From contig CAJNDS010000264.1 in the NCBI GenBank assembly GCA_905221605.1, forward strand, positions 55,974 to 119,973: a stretch of 64,000 nt of DNA. Reading direction: 5' to 3'. The notes under the pieces are model-generated. The model had not been told where the DNA came from, did no database searches, and worked only from the letters and a program-made list of their open reading frames with translations. A program made the translations under genes and the position numbers. Positions 47,201 through 57,541 of this stretch are shown here, piece by piece (within the stretch, counting starts at the first letter, position 1; each line of letters starts with the position of its first letter). This DNA is from Symbiodinium natans. Taxonomy: Eukaryota > Sar > Dinophyceae > Suessiales > Symbiodiniaceae.

Positions 47201-47771
47201 GCTTTGGGGTTTAAGGTTTAGTGTTTAGGGTCTAGGGTTTGGGGTTTAGCGTTTAGGGGTTTAGGGTTTGGGGCTTAGGGCTTAGGGTTTAGGAGGGTTG
47301 TAAGAGCAGCAAACCGTGTGGCTGAGCTAAAGGCCTCAACCCTTGAAGCCTCTGAAGTCAAGCGGGCCCCACCTCTGCGGCGTGTGGTAGTCGCCGATGA
47401 GGAGCACCTGAAGAGGGGGGGGGGTAGGGTTTAGGGTTTGGGGTTTAAGTAGGGTTAAGGGTGGGGTTTTGCGTTTAGGGTTTAGGGTTTAGCCGAAACC
47501 CCATATTCTCATAAATCTCTGGGGTGGCCTCTGAAGTAGTGGGGTGGGATTTTGTTGGGGCCCCTCTTAGAATTGAGCTTCTCTTAGGGGTTGTATAGCA
47601 CAGGGTTCTACAGGGTGATAGAGCCCATAGAACTTCAAAAACATTGAGGACCCCAGTGAAACTACCCACCCTAAACCCTAAACCCTAAACCCTGAACCCT
47701 GAACCCTAAACCCTAAACCCTAAACCCTCAACCGGCACTGAGAGCCTGGCGAGCCGGCCGAACTCGGTCAT
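36603..47771 (-). CDS. VPS29: Retromer subunit VPS29, 11 exons
   Basis: Exons (minus strand): 47733-47771, 47373-47407, 46932-46979, 46525-46564, 46125-46160, 45672-45728, 43816-43876, 43293-43365, 42659-42725, 40846-40911, 36603-36677. Joined, they keep one frame for 198 residues from ATG 47771 to TGA 36603-36605. They carry the VPS29 signature in order: VLLIGDYHTP, VLCTGN, CHIVCGDADHD, VGVVHGHQVVPWGD, VDILVTGHTH, FIINPGS, RPSFMLMAVQ, VVLYTYEL. VPS29 has a metallophosphoesterase fold and binds VPS35 in retromer, recycling cargo from endosomes; most metal-site residues are present. Donors are GT in six introns, GC in three and apparently GA in one (after 43293). Boundaries were chosen for phase and spacing against known VPS29. 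The first exon is open back to an AG at 47819, so a 5' exon is likely. Introns hold TTTAGGG-type arrays, a transposon-like block and, in the last one, a whole membrane-protein gene. Confidence 0.88.
37797..37875. repeat. TTTAGGG array inserted in duplication copy 2
   Basis: About eleven perfect TTTAGGG units between TTCCTCTTTCGGG and TATCGGAGCC. Copy 1 reads TTCCTCTTCCGGG, then about 20 ordinary bases, then TCGGAGCC at the matching place (about 32785-32820), with no array. Confidence 0.9.
38730..40376 (-). CDS. Second copy of the SHSW/LCINQ membrane protein, start disrupted
   Basis: Exons 40376-39751 and 39633-38730 join over a 117-base GT-AG intron (510 codons with stop), with the same motifs as the copy at 33659-35441. 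Upstream, the copy-1 start is present as ATG at about 40458, but 32 bases after it are missing, so that ATG is out of frame and an in-frame TGA precedes the acidic N-terminus. The first usable Met (EDDVPDEAE) removes about 41 residues, all outside the conserved domain. The remaining sequence has no stops and substitutions are spread over the helices, so it may still be expressed from the later Met or a new 5' exon. It is nested in the last VPS29 intron on the same strand. Start call uncertain. Confidence 0.65.
41254..42060. repeat. AT microsatellite followed by C-rich tandem repeat
   Basis: 41270-41420 is (AT)n and ATT-type sequence directly after a 38-base C run. From about 41470 to 42030 a unit containing TTACTTGGAAATGAAGTGT and GCATGCCCGGACCCC recurs three times (near 41574, 41777 and 41857) within very C-rich sequence. 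Pro-rich frames here are composition artefacts. It lies in the VPS29 intron between 42659 and 40911. Confidence 0.75.
42777..42856. repeat. TTTAGGG array next to VPS29 exon 42659-42725
   Basis: About eleven TTTAGGG units just above the acceptor; the partner CCCTAAA array at 43205-43262 lies just below the donor of the upstream exon. On the coding strand this 567-base intron therefore begins with TTTAGGG and ends with CCCTAAA. Confidence 0.9.
43415..43460. repeat. Array homogenised to TTCGGGG
   Basis: Six copies of TTCGGGG within a TTTAGGG array (43376-43500) just above the VPS29 acceptor at 43365. Confidence 0.85.
44461..45495. mobile_element. Transposon-like block with inverted subterminal repeats
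   Basis: The left side (44461-44660) has at least five copies of TCACTTGTGACT or close variants. The right side (45400-45490) has four copies of the complement AGTCACAAGTGA or AGTCACAAGCGA. The interior repeats a G-rich unit with GCGTGTTCCATGTGCTCCCC or variants. Clustered short repeats inverted at both ends are typical of binding sites in hAT-like or other DNA transposons. No transposase frame is present, so it would be non-autonomous. It lies in the VPS29 intron just below exon 45672-45728. Confidence 0.6.
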
Positions 47772-48249
47772 CTTGGCGTCAATGCAGGCGAACGGGCCAC
47801 AGAGTTTCCTATCAAAGAACCCTAAACCCTAAACCCTAAACCCTAAGCCCTACAAAGCTTCTCCGGTGTCAGTGCCGAGCTCCATGTCCTTCGAGAATCT
47901 CCTTACATCTTGCAGGCAGATTTGCGTGTTATCCTTGGAGCCAGACGCGGCCACCCAACACAGGGACCTAAATCATTGCCGAGACGATCCCCCTAATCTC
48001 GAAACCCTCTCGTTGATGTAAAGTTACCCCAGTTACCTGTTGGCAACTGCCATGCCGCTATGCCGGCATGGATGGTCTGTTGGGAGGGTTCGGGGTCTGG
48101 GCTTAGGCCATGTTTCGGGGAGGGAGGGGGGGGGGGGGGGGGGGGCGGGTTCGATATATAAAGTTCAGAGCTCAGAGGCTCTTGGGCGCCACGCTAGCCT
48201 GCAAGACCCCTGGAAGATGACGGCTGTTTTTTCTTCTGGCTTCCCGCGA

Positions 48250-51200
48250 TCACAGCTTGATCGGCTTGGGCGGGTGCTCACGCACCACTCGCTGGAACTC
48301 CTGGGCCACACGGCAGCTCCCTTAACCCCGAACCCTGCAACTGACAAGAGAAGTCACATCCCAACAAGGGAAGATGCAACCCTAAACCCTAAACCCTCAA
48401 GCCTAAACCCTAAACCCTAAACCCTCAGCCTAAACCCTAAAGCCCAAACCCTCAGCCTAAACCCTAAACCCTTAACCCCAAACCCTAATGATACAGCTGC
48501 CCGCCCACCTCTCCATCCAGCGTCTCATGCTGGATGAGCACCTCGCAAGTTGGCTGATGCTTATGAGTTTTAGCTGGTTTGGTTCGGTTTCTATTTGGGT
48601 TGGGGCTTTATGGATGGTCCCGTAGGTGGGTGGCAGAACCCCAACACCCTTTATCCTGGACCCTCTAGCCTCACACAGGATTTTCGACATAGCTGTTGGG
48701 CGCGCTTGAGTTTTCCCTAGTGGCTTCCTTGTGTTTGCTTGCTTTGTTCTCTTGGCGGCCAGCACTGGCTCATACAAAGCTTACAAACCCGAAGCCCTGC
48801 GGTCAGGGTTCACTTTCTGCATCCTAGTCGCTGGGCCTTCTTCCTAAAAGCTTCCCTGCGTACGGTTGGGCCTCGCCCTGAACCCTGACCAGCCCACTCC
48901 GAGAAGGCTCTGCATGGGTGCGCAGCAATGATAAACGAGGCATGACGACCAGATAGAAACCAATAGGAAGCCGAATCCCTACTGGTTTCCGAAAGTAATT
49001 CCTATAATCAGTATTATAGCATTTTGAGTGCAAAAAAAAACTCAACCAAAACCCAATCAAACAGGCCCTGAAATTGAAGCAATCCCCAAACCCTAAACCC
49101 TAAACCCTAAACCCTAAACCCTAAACCCTAAACCCCGAACGCCCGGACCTCGGCGACTGCTGAGTGAAGCTCGCGATTCTTTGCAATGGCGGTGGCGGCA
49201 AGGAGGAGGGCCTTGAGCTTCAGGGCCAGGGTTTCGGGTGGTTTAGGGTTTTAGGGTCTAGGGTTTAGGTTTAGGGTTTAGGGTTTACGGTTTAGGGTTT
49301 AGGGTTTAGGGTTTAGGGTTTAGGGTTTAGGGTTTAGGGTTTAGGGTTTAGGGTTTAGGGTTTAGGAATTAGGGTTTAGGGTTTAGGGTTTAGGGGTCTG
49401 TCGGTTTGGCGGTTTGGGGGTTGGGGGTTTTGGGCTCAGGGTTTAGGATTTAGGGTTTCGTTTCAGGTTTGGGGAACACCCCCCCCCCCCCCCCCCCGAA
49501 ACCAAAAGACGAACAACGCCCGCAGACCTGCCAGCATTCTCGGCCCTGACTCCCTCTCAATCCCGAACCCCAAGTCCTAAACCCTGAACCCTAAACCCCA
49601 AACCCCAAACCCTAAACCCTAAACCCCAAACCCTAAACCCGAGACCCAGAACCACGAGCCCTAAACCCCAGAGCCCCGTGGGCTGCACCTTGTCAAGGAG
49701 CTCCTTGACCTGCCATCGCGATGTCTGAGGGTTTAGGGTTTAGGGTCTAGGGTTTAGGGTCTAGGGTCTAGGGTCTAGGGTCTAGGGTTTAGGGTTTAGG
49801 GTTTAGGGTTTAGGGTTTAGGGTTTAGGGTTTAGGGTTTAGGGTTTAGGGTTTAGGGTTTAGGGTTTAGGGTTTAGGGGCCTAACCCCTAACCCCTTAAA
49901 CCTTCAACCCTAAACCCAGACCCAGGAGGTATCCATACAATCTCCACAGCCGCCCGAAGCCACAGGCCTAGCAGATCGCACGAGTCCCTAAACCTACCCG
50001 AAAACCAGGGTTTAAGGTACACCCTAAACCCTAAACCCTAGACCCTAAACCCTAAACACTCAACCCTAAACCGTAAACCCGAAACCCTGAACACGAAACC
50101 CTGCCCCTGTAACTTGAAATTATTAAGAAAAATCTAAAAACCCCGGACCTGAACCCTTAATAATTTCAATAAACCCTAAACCCACAGGCTCTTGGGCTCC
50201 CCAGGATCCCCCGATAAAGGCCAGTGGCGGGGCCTCTGCATCCACTTCGGAAAGGAGGGCCTCAGGCAGAGCTGGGTTGTCATAGGAGGGGTTAGGACCC
50301 AGACCCTAAAGCGGCCTCCATCCTACAACAGGGATGGGGAGGGCGGGGGAGAGAGGGGGAGTCCTGAGGTTTCGGGGCGAGTTTAGCAGCGAAAGCAACA
50401 TCGCGCAACACCTTTGCAAGAAGCAAGAACCCAAAAGCACGTGTCTTTACAAGCTTTATGGTTTATACAGCGTGCAGCGTTCGTTTCTGGGCTTTTAAGT
50501 TTTAGGCATTGGGTTTAACCCTCAACCCTTCAAAAGAAAACGAGAGTTTAGCGATATTGGCTTTGAGGGTTTAAAGTTGCTTGGGGCTCTCACCGCACCC
50601 GAAGTGTCTAGGACCCTACACACTGAAGCCAAGAGGGGCAGGCCAGACCGCCCCCTCCCCTAACACCAACCTCCCCTGCAAACCTGAAGGGTGAGGGAGG
50701 CCTGCGAAGGCTGGATCCCCCCTGTCTGAAGTGCTCTTGGCCCAACGGCCTTGCGACGAGGGGGGAGGCGCTAGGTCTGGGGTCTTAGAGGGTTTGGGGG
50801 GGACAGCACTGGCTGCTGACAGAACCTGCTCCGGAGGGGTCCGAGACTTGCTCCACTCCGCACACCCAAACCCAAAACGACGCAAGAAGAACCTCTCGAG
50901 GAGCTGTCCGGAGAGATTCAGATTCAGCAGTTTTCTATCAGGGAACTCCTGGCCCCCCCCAACCCTCCTTTCCGACAAAAGACCAAGGAGGGGCACCCGA
51001 ACCCCTCAAAAGAAACGACCGGTTTTGAAAGCAGCCCGACAAGCCAAGCTGAGGACTCAAAAACCAGAGCCCCCTCCCCTGCCCCCCCCCCCCCAATCCC
51101 TAAACCCTAAACCCTAAACCCTAAAACCCTAAACCCTAAACCCTAAAACCCCCCCCCAGCCTTCGATAGGCCCCCGGAGGCCACCATCTCCATGGCCAGG

Positions 51201-51553
51201 CGCGTGGCCTCCACTTCTCCGCTGCGCGCGGAATTTAGAACAATTCTCCACTCTCAGGCTTCGAAGGACAACCCTAAACCCTAAACCCTAAACTTAAACC
51301 CTAAACCCTAAACCCTAAACCCTAAACCCTAAACCCTAAACCCTAAACCCTAAACCCTAAACCCTAAACCCTAAACCCTAAACCCTAAACTTCTTCTCTT
51401 CTACAAGCCTTCGAGCTTTTTGTTGGGGGGGGGGGTTTTGGGAGGGGGTTTTGGGGAGGCTCCTCTAGAGGCACTTCCCGCGGCCTTGGGGGCGCCCTTC
51501 TTGAAGGGATTCGCTGGGCCCCCGGCATCATCGATGTCCGCCTGCGCACCCAT
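48250..51553 (-). CDS. Small helical protein gene of about 105 residues, six exons
   Basis: ATG 51553 lies in a strong context (GCCACCATGGG) and begins MGAQADIDDAGGPANPFKKG; this first exon ends near 51466, donor unresolved. Further exons: 51172-51221 (VEATRLAMEMVAS), 50234-50271 (LPEALLSEVDAE), 49689-49709 (a 21-base microexon, VKELLDK), 49149-49211 (ALLLAATAIAKNRELHSAV) and 48250-48300 (EFQRVVREHPPKPIKL, then TGA). From the second exon on, every junction keeps phase, with GC and GT donors. The product would be mostly amphipathic helix with a basic C-terminus. The family is not recognised. It lies upstream of VPS29 on the same strand and shares its intron style. Confidence 0.55.
48340..49085. 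other. Intron with array and unique sequence
   Basis: Between the last two exons of the small helical gene. It holds a CCCTAAA-type array (about 48380-48490) and about 590 bases of unique sequence without a convincing frame. Confidence 0.4.
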
Positions 51554-52935
51554 GGTGGCCTCGCGCCAAAAATGAGGGGCGAGGGTTTGGCGTTTAACCT
51601 GTTTTTTGTACCTGTTTCTTTCAGGGCTTAGGGTCTGGGGCTTGGGACTTACGGTTTGTTTAGCCAAAAAAAGCGTGATATCTTCGTACTGTGCAGAAGT
51701 GCCGAAGAGAGCCAACACAAGGGTATTCGAAACAACAGAAATCCCAACTCCTGACGTCGCCGAAAAAAAGAAGCCCCTAGCGCAGCTAAACCCCACAACC
51801 CCAAAACGCTCCGAAACAAACAAACTCTCAATGGCGTTCTGATGGCCTAAAGGCCTCAGAACCTGGATCCCACAAACAACTCCCTGCCTGCCCCTTGCCC
51901 AGCAGCAACTCCTGCTGCTCAGGACGTTCACGTTTTGGGTTCATAGGGTTTACACAGGGTTGCGGCCAGGGGCGGGGGGGCGGTTCGCAGAGGAGCGCTT
52001 GGCTCGAGCGATTTTGGATGCCTTTGCAGTGGTCGTGGTGCTTTGGGAGGTCAGAGTAGGTTAAGACTAAACACATCCTGGTGTTCAGAGCACCTGAGGC
52101 AGGGTTTGAGATATGGCTTGGGGCAGAACACCATAACTCAGGAGGTCCACAAACAAGGCAGCAGGCGAAGCCAATTTCCGAGAGCAGCGACGTGCCAGGA
52201 TGGAGCAACGAGCACTCGTAAACCCCCCTTAAGCCCTGACAGCAACTCATCCCAGACCCCTAAACCCTAAACTTAGCAGCCCAAAATCCCTGAAGGCCCT
52301 TAAACCCGCTGGGTCCGAGGTGTAGACCTTAGAATCAATGGGTTCAGAGAACTGTCCTTTCAGAGGGAAGAGCCCGCCCCCCAAGAGTCTTCGGGCCTCA
52401 GCGGCGCGTCCACCCATGTCAACGGCCAGCATGGCCAACAGGATCCGGCGGGAGTGTGGGAGGCGGCTTGCCTTGCGAAAACATCTCTCCTGTGCTTTTT
52501 TTTAAATTGCATATGGGGTCTCCGAATATAGGGGATTCTATTCTATTGAGGTTTGTTAAGGGGTACCCCTATGTTGGGAGATGACCATATCGAGGAAACA
52601 GGACCAAGAGAATTGGACGGGAGCCCCCTTGAAGGTCACGCGCGCTCTGCATCGAGAAACCCCGACCAGCAAAAAATGAGCACCAGCAGCTCTTTTTTCC
52701 ACATCGCTCCGGGCCCAGAATGGCTCGGGCCAGCGCAGAAGAAGCGAAAGAGCGATCCGTTGTCTTCTCTAACACAGGGTCCCTTCTTGTCGTGCTGATG
52801 AAAGCTACAAGGCGGACCCGCTTACTTAGGGCGGTAAGCCAAAATAAGAGCACTTCTTATTTAGGGTACCCCAAGGCCCCCAAGCAGGGACCCTAGATTA
52901 GAGAACTCATCATTCAGAGCGATCCCCTACCTCAC

Positions 52936-55788
52936 GTAGTTGGAACTTGAAACCGAGCTGGGCCCAACTTTGAGGCTCAGAGACTTCAGCGGCTCTTCCA
53001 TATCAACCCGGAGACAACGGAAAGTAGCGAGTTCAAGGGGAGATAGTCATGACGATGTTGATGAGAATCATGACGATGATGGTAGTGACAATGGCTAGGA
53101 GAATGGCAGTGTCCATGATGTCTGATGGCATGAGATATGAAGATATGAAGGAGCATGAAGGAAACCAAGCAAACACGCTACAATGGCGCTGGCATTCAGC
53201 GCCCCTTTCTTCGCTCGGCTCACTGGAACTCACCTGGTTTCACCTCCTCCATTTGGAGACCTCGACGTTCGACTTGGTCGGATACAGCGCCTTCTTTGGT
53301 GGGCGCCTGGAGGTAGCGGAAGATGCGGAGTGAGTAGGGAACCAGGATGATCAGCTGCGGCACCAGCTGCACGGCCAGACGGTAGGGAAGGGTGAGGCCC
53401 GGGTGGGTCCAGAAGTAATGTGCGTCGTGAGCAGAAAACAGCAGCACCGCAGCCTCAGCTTGCGAAAACCATGCCCTTACCCTCAGCAGTTTGAACTGCA
53501 CAGAGCAGAAGAAAGCCCCCATTCAACGAGGGACTGTCCATTGAGAACCCATGAGTCTTAGCTCCCGTTTTGGATTTACCAGAGTGCAGTCAAGCTTGGC
53601 GTTGACCTCTTTCGATGTTATCCTGGTTTAGGGTTTAGGGTTTAGGGTTTACGGTTTAGGGTTTAGGGTTTAGGGTTTAGGGTTTAGGGTTTAGGGTTAC
53701 ATTCTTCCAAGGAGGCCCTCTATGCAGGGACAGACCCATCTTCGAGTCAAGGCACTGCAGTCTTGCTCATGGTCCAAACCGCGTTCATAACGTGATGCTC
53801 CTTGTAGTCCAGGGAGCCTTCGCGGTACCACTAGGTGAGCACATAGAAGTTCGAGCCGTCGTACAAGGGAAACACGGAGCCAATCACGACCATCTCCACA
53901 AGCATATCCTAGATAACTCACAAAAACGAGGGTTTATGAGGGGAGCCTCTGGCCCCCCTAAACCCTAAACCCTAAACCCTACACCCTAAACCCTAAACCC
54001 TAAACCCTAAACCCTCCTAAACCACAAGGGCGCCCTCTTTGAATCCTAGCATCCCAGTGGTAGCTGCTCCACGGCGTGGTCACGGTCATCTCTCCTAGGA
54101 GAGCAAAGGAGCCGTATCATGCGCCTATGTGGGGTTTAGGGTGTAGGGTTTAGGGTTTAGGGTTTAGGGTTTAGGGTTTAGGGTTTAGGGTTTAGGGTTC
54201 AGCGGTCTAGGGTTTAGGGTTTAGGGCGTCTCGCCGCGCAGCGGCAGTAAGTGCCATGTGCAAATGGCGCCCCTACACACCCAGGGGGTGTGGGGGGCGG
54301 CATGTCACGCGAAGGCATCCGTTGTCAATGTAATCCAACAATTTCATTGGAGCTGGGTTCTTTCTCCCCACCCGCCACCACCCAAACCACTGCCTTTTAA
54401 GGTTTAGGGCTGTCGCTCTCAATTGCCACCATTGCTTTCCCTACAAAGGTGTGGTGAAGGTAGCGGGGCAGGGGGTCAGGCAAGGGGAACACAAGAGGGG
54501 TGTTCCCACATCAAGGGGAGGATCAGAGAATCCCTGTGTTAATATGGGCGCCACTCTGGTGGCCTAGTGGCAAGGCGAGCCCTAGGGGCTCTCTATTCGA
54601 CCAGTCTCCAATGGCTCCACCCATTGTCCATCCAGTGAAGGGTATCTTCTGGGTCCAGGCACCCTAGAAAAGGGTGGGTACGGCCTAAGCAGGCCGGGTG
54701 GGAATTTAGGGTTTAGGGTTTAGGGTTTAGGGTTTAGGGTTTAGGGTTTAGGGTTTAGGGTTTAGGGTTTAGGGTTTGGGGTTTGGGTTTGGGGTTTGGG
54801 GTTTAGGGTTTAGGGTTTAGGGATATATTGTTTAGCTAGATACGTATGGATGTTGGTTGTGTGTTGCTCATCTTGTCACCAACATGAATCATCTAACCCC
54901 TCCTCCGCTCCCCCCCCCCCCCCCCCAGCCGGCCCAGGAAAAGCTTCGCTACGTGCCGGAGGGTCTCGGAACATGTACACGTACGCATTGACGTCGGCGG
55001 CCAGGGACACGGAGGTGCCGATGAGGAGGAGGATGTGCACAGGACCATGGGCAGAGGCCCGGGACTTCCCATTCACGCCAACCAAGTAGCAGTTCAAAGC
55101 ACTGGCCACTGTGGAGGCGCCGAAGGCGCTGACAAAGTTCTGCGCAAAGGGTAGGCTGAAAAGCACCTGGGGCTGCCTACGGGCTTGAAGCAGATCCACC
55201 GTGCCCCGTAAGCTACCCGGGCATCGTACATCAGAAGATGGTCCCAGCGGGGGAAAGGAAGGGTACGTAGACCTAGTGCAAAGTACTGACACGTGCTCAT
55301 TCATACCGCCACGCCAGCGTGAGTTGTGAAAGAACGTTCGCAGAAGAACGTGCGGAAGCTTGGGCAAAGTTTGCTACCCATGTCGGCCGGCCGTGTTTCC
55401 TAGAACTTACTCATGGCTTGTTCTTCCTACATATCCTAGCATGCCTTCCCGATGCTTATCTCCGCCGAAACGCCGGGTGCTTCTCAAAGACCGTCGGGTT
55501 GCTGAACCACGAGTGACGGATCTGAAGTGCCCAACCTCCACCAATGCACAACAAGGCGATCCATTTGAGCACCCCGCCGCGCTTCACGTGCCCGGGCGTT
55601 CCTTTCGTAGCTAGGAACTGCCACAGCATCAGCGCAACGTACGAGAACCCAATGACGACGTGCGTGTAGGCCAGGGTGTTGTAGAAGCCATCTTGAAGAG
55701 GATAGCGCGAGAAAGGCGTCACCCCATCTTCGCTGGCCGAAGGAGGCCAGGACTGGGACGATGACTCATGGTATCGGCTCCACGACAT
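52936..55788 (-). CDS. Multi-pass membrane protein gene, at least five exons, one in-frame TAG
   Basis: Exons: 55474-55788 (ATG 55788; helices in HVVIGFSYVALMLWQFL and WIALLCIGGGWALQI), 54957-55166 (NFVSAFGASTVASALNCY, HILLLIGTSVSLAADV), 53756-53908 (EMVVIGSVFPLYDGSNFYV), 53234-53453 (LAVQLVPQLIILVPYSLRI) and 52936-52994. Phase is kept at all four junctions; donors are GC, GC, GT and GTGAGT. An AG acceptor 27 bases before the ATG could be the spliced-leader site. The codon at 53831-53833 is TAG in an otherwise open exon, so the gene is either inactive, miscalled at one base, or skips this part. KGTPGHVKRGG between helices one and two recalls DUF2306-like proteins, but this is weak. A further piece near 52.36-52.45 kb may belong. 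Function unknown. Confidence 0.55.
54710..54830. repeat. TTTAGGG/TTTGGGG array
   Basis: About 120 bases in the intron after exon 54957-55166 of the membrane protein gene, with a block of TTTGGGG variants. Confidence 0.9.
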
Positions 55789-56074
55789 GGCGCGAGATGA
55801 GTTGAGCAACTGAACCTGTGGAGAGCTGTGGAGATCGTCGGTCGCCTTGAGCCGCTGGATACTGGGGGTAAAAAAAGGGTGAAGCCGCTTCACAAAACAT
55901 GTTCGCTTTCTCCCCAGGCAACCGGGCTTGGTGTTAGAGCCGAGGGCCTCTTCGGGATCGGCGAACTGGGTCACCCCGCCGGTCTGGCCTTTCCGCACAG
56001 GTGCCAGGGGTTAGGGGGCTCGAACCCCCCGACCGCCGCAACCCTAAGCTTCTGGGACTTTGAGTTAGAGTATA

Positions 56075-56303
56075 CCTTGCCTATTTAGGCTAATAATGCC
56101 ACCGCCAACCCATTAGATGATCATTCCTATACTCCCCCCTACACTTCACCGATAAATCACTACTACTTCCCCCATTAGATGATCATTCCTAGGACCCCCA
56201 CCGATATATCACTACTACTACCCCATTATCAACACAATTCTAGGAATAACCATAACCCCATCTATTATCTCTAAGGTGGCATTATTGGCCTAAATAGGCA
56301 AGG
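56075..56303. mobile_element. 229-bp MITE with 29-bp terminal inverted repeats
   Basis: 56075-56103 (starts CCTTGCCTATTTAGGC) and 56275-56303 (ends GGCCTAAATAGGCAAGG) are inverted copies with one mismatch in 29 bases. The interior has two copies of CCCATTAGATGATCATTCCT followed by a shared CACCGATA.ATCACTACTACT segment. There is no frame. It is the last recognisable host-type element before the AT-rich viral block. Confidence 0.8.
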
Positions 56304-56355
56304 GGGTTCTCGTAGAATTTGGTTCAGGGTTTAGGGTTAAGGGTTTTAACTACAT

Positions 56356-56395
56356 TGTAATTATAATATATACCTGCTTATGTATTATAATTACA
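56356..56395. repeat. Perfect inverted repeat at the element edge
   Basis: TGTAATTATAATA (56356-56368) and TATTATAATTACA (56383-56395) are exact complements around a 14-base loop. Lying right at the composition boundary, it may be part of a terminal repeat or a transcription terminator for the minus-strand gene that ends at 56423. Confidence 0.7.
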
Positions 56396-56422
56396 CTATA
56401 ACTATGTTGGTGAGGAGACTAT

Positions 56423-57001
56423 CTAGTTTGAATTTTGAACAATCATCTCATTTAAGAACTCTGTTGTTGCTTGTAAATATTCATAATGTAATTGTTTGTC
56501 TATTTTTACACGATATTGTAAATGATATACGATCTTAATAAAAATATGATATACTCTTTGATAATAATGAAAATAACCACCTAAAACATCTTTATAATAA
56601 TTCATTTTCTCCTGATGCCATTGATAGAAGTCAAATGTATCCAGGTTCTCATACATTGTTTTCATTTCAATATGAAACTCAAGTGTATAATCTTTCTTTT
56701 GAACATCATTTCGCATTATTTCATGAACTTCATCATATTCTGGGTATTTGTTTAACTTAGTAAAGGGTAATATATAATCATCAAGCAAATTTCTTAACTC
56801 ACAACATTTATCACAACCATAGTAACCTACGATCTGATTTTTAAAGCTATGTAAGATATCGCATTTGCCTAATAATATTTTCTGTATGTTCTTAACTGGG
56901 TTACACTTATCACATCTATTGAAATAATTAAATTTGTGTATCTGATTATACAAATATGTTTCATCATATTCACTCTCACTTTCATATTCACTCTCACTCA
57001 T
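56423..57001 (-). CDS. Hypothetical PLV protein with CxxC pairs
   Basis: 192 residues from ATG 57001, chosen over the GTG two codons earlier. The N-terminus is a Ser/Glu/Tyr acidic repeat (SESEYESESEYDE). Then follow CDKC, a Cys in GKCDI and CDKCCELR, which could bind zinc, and a Tyr-rich helical C-terminal half. No family is recognised. It is the outermost gene of the element on this side. Confidence 0.65.
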   Translation of the reverse strand: MSESEYESESEYDETYLYNQIHKFNYFNRCDKCNPVKNIQKILLGKCDILHSFKNQIVGYYGCDKCCELRNLLDDYILPFTKLNKYPEYDEVHEIMRNDVQKKDYTLEFHIEMKTMYENLDTFDFYQWHQEKMNYYKDVLGGYFHYYQRVYHIFIKIVYHLQYRVKIDKQLHYEYLQATTEFLNEMIVQNSN

Positions 57002-57084
57002 TACCACGATAATATATAAGTTGTTATTTCTTTAAGTCATTTTCCTCAGAAATATTATTTTCTTAAGATTTACTGCATCGCGGT

Positions 57085-57288
57085 TTATTTGACAGATTTA
57101 TCCAAGCATTCGGAACAAGTCGCAATGTATTTAACATAGTAATAAGAATGCTTACCAGCGTAATAGCAACGCTTAAAACAATCAATATTTTTGTCTTGCT
57201 TACAACGATAACACTTCTTAGTAACAATATTACCTGTTTCAGTATATGGATCAAAATCAACTGATATCTTATTTACTTTTATTGTCAT
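57085..57288 (-). CDS. Small zinc-binding PLV protein
   Basis: 67 residues from ATG 57288; a longer frame to 57378 exists but its extension is low-complexity, while the chosen ATG follows an A/T-rich leader like its neighbours. KKCYRCKQDKNIDCF and CSECLD form a C-x2-C...C-x2-C ribbon of the type seen beside HNH-type nucleases, but no nuclease motif follows. Probably a DNA- or RNA-binding accessory protein; function inferred from the ribbon only. Confidence 0.6.
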   Translation of the reverse strand: MTIKVNKISVDFDPYTETGNIVTKKCYRCKQDKNIDCFKRCYYAGKHSYYYVKYIATCSECLDKSVK

Positions 57289-57378
57289 TATATTAATAAT
57301 ATACACATTTTCATAATGTGAGATTATGAAAATTTTGAATTCGCAAAGCGATTCATATATTACGAAGTAATATATCAA

Positions 57379-57541
57379 TCCCCTAAGATTTAATGAAACT
57401 AATTACGAATTCTTATCATTTCCACACTCTTATGGTGTGCTTATGAATCTGTTCATCACACGGGAGCAATGGGACCTTCTAGATGTCTGGGCAGGGGAAA
57501 CTTTACACTGTCAAGTTACCATAGAAAATATTTTTTAAATC
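57379..57541. other. Non-coding gap inside the PLV
   Basis: About 160 bases that are less AT-rich than the rest (GGGAGCAATGGGACCTTC, GGGCAGGGGAAAC). No frame or RNA fold was recognised. Confidence 0.4.

Noticed and set aside
56010-56040. GGGGGCTCGAACCCCCC, resembling a tRNA T-arm
   Set aside because: No acceptor stem, D-arm or anticodon arm fits on either strand; a plain hairpin explains it.
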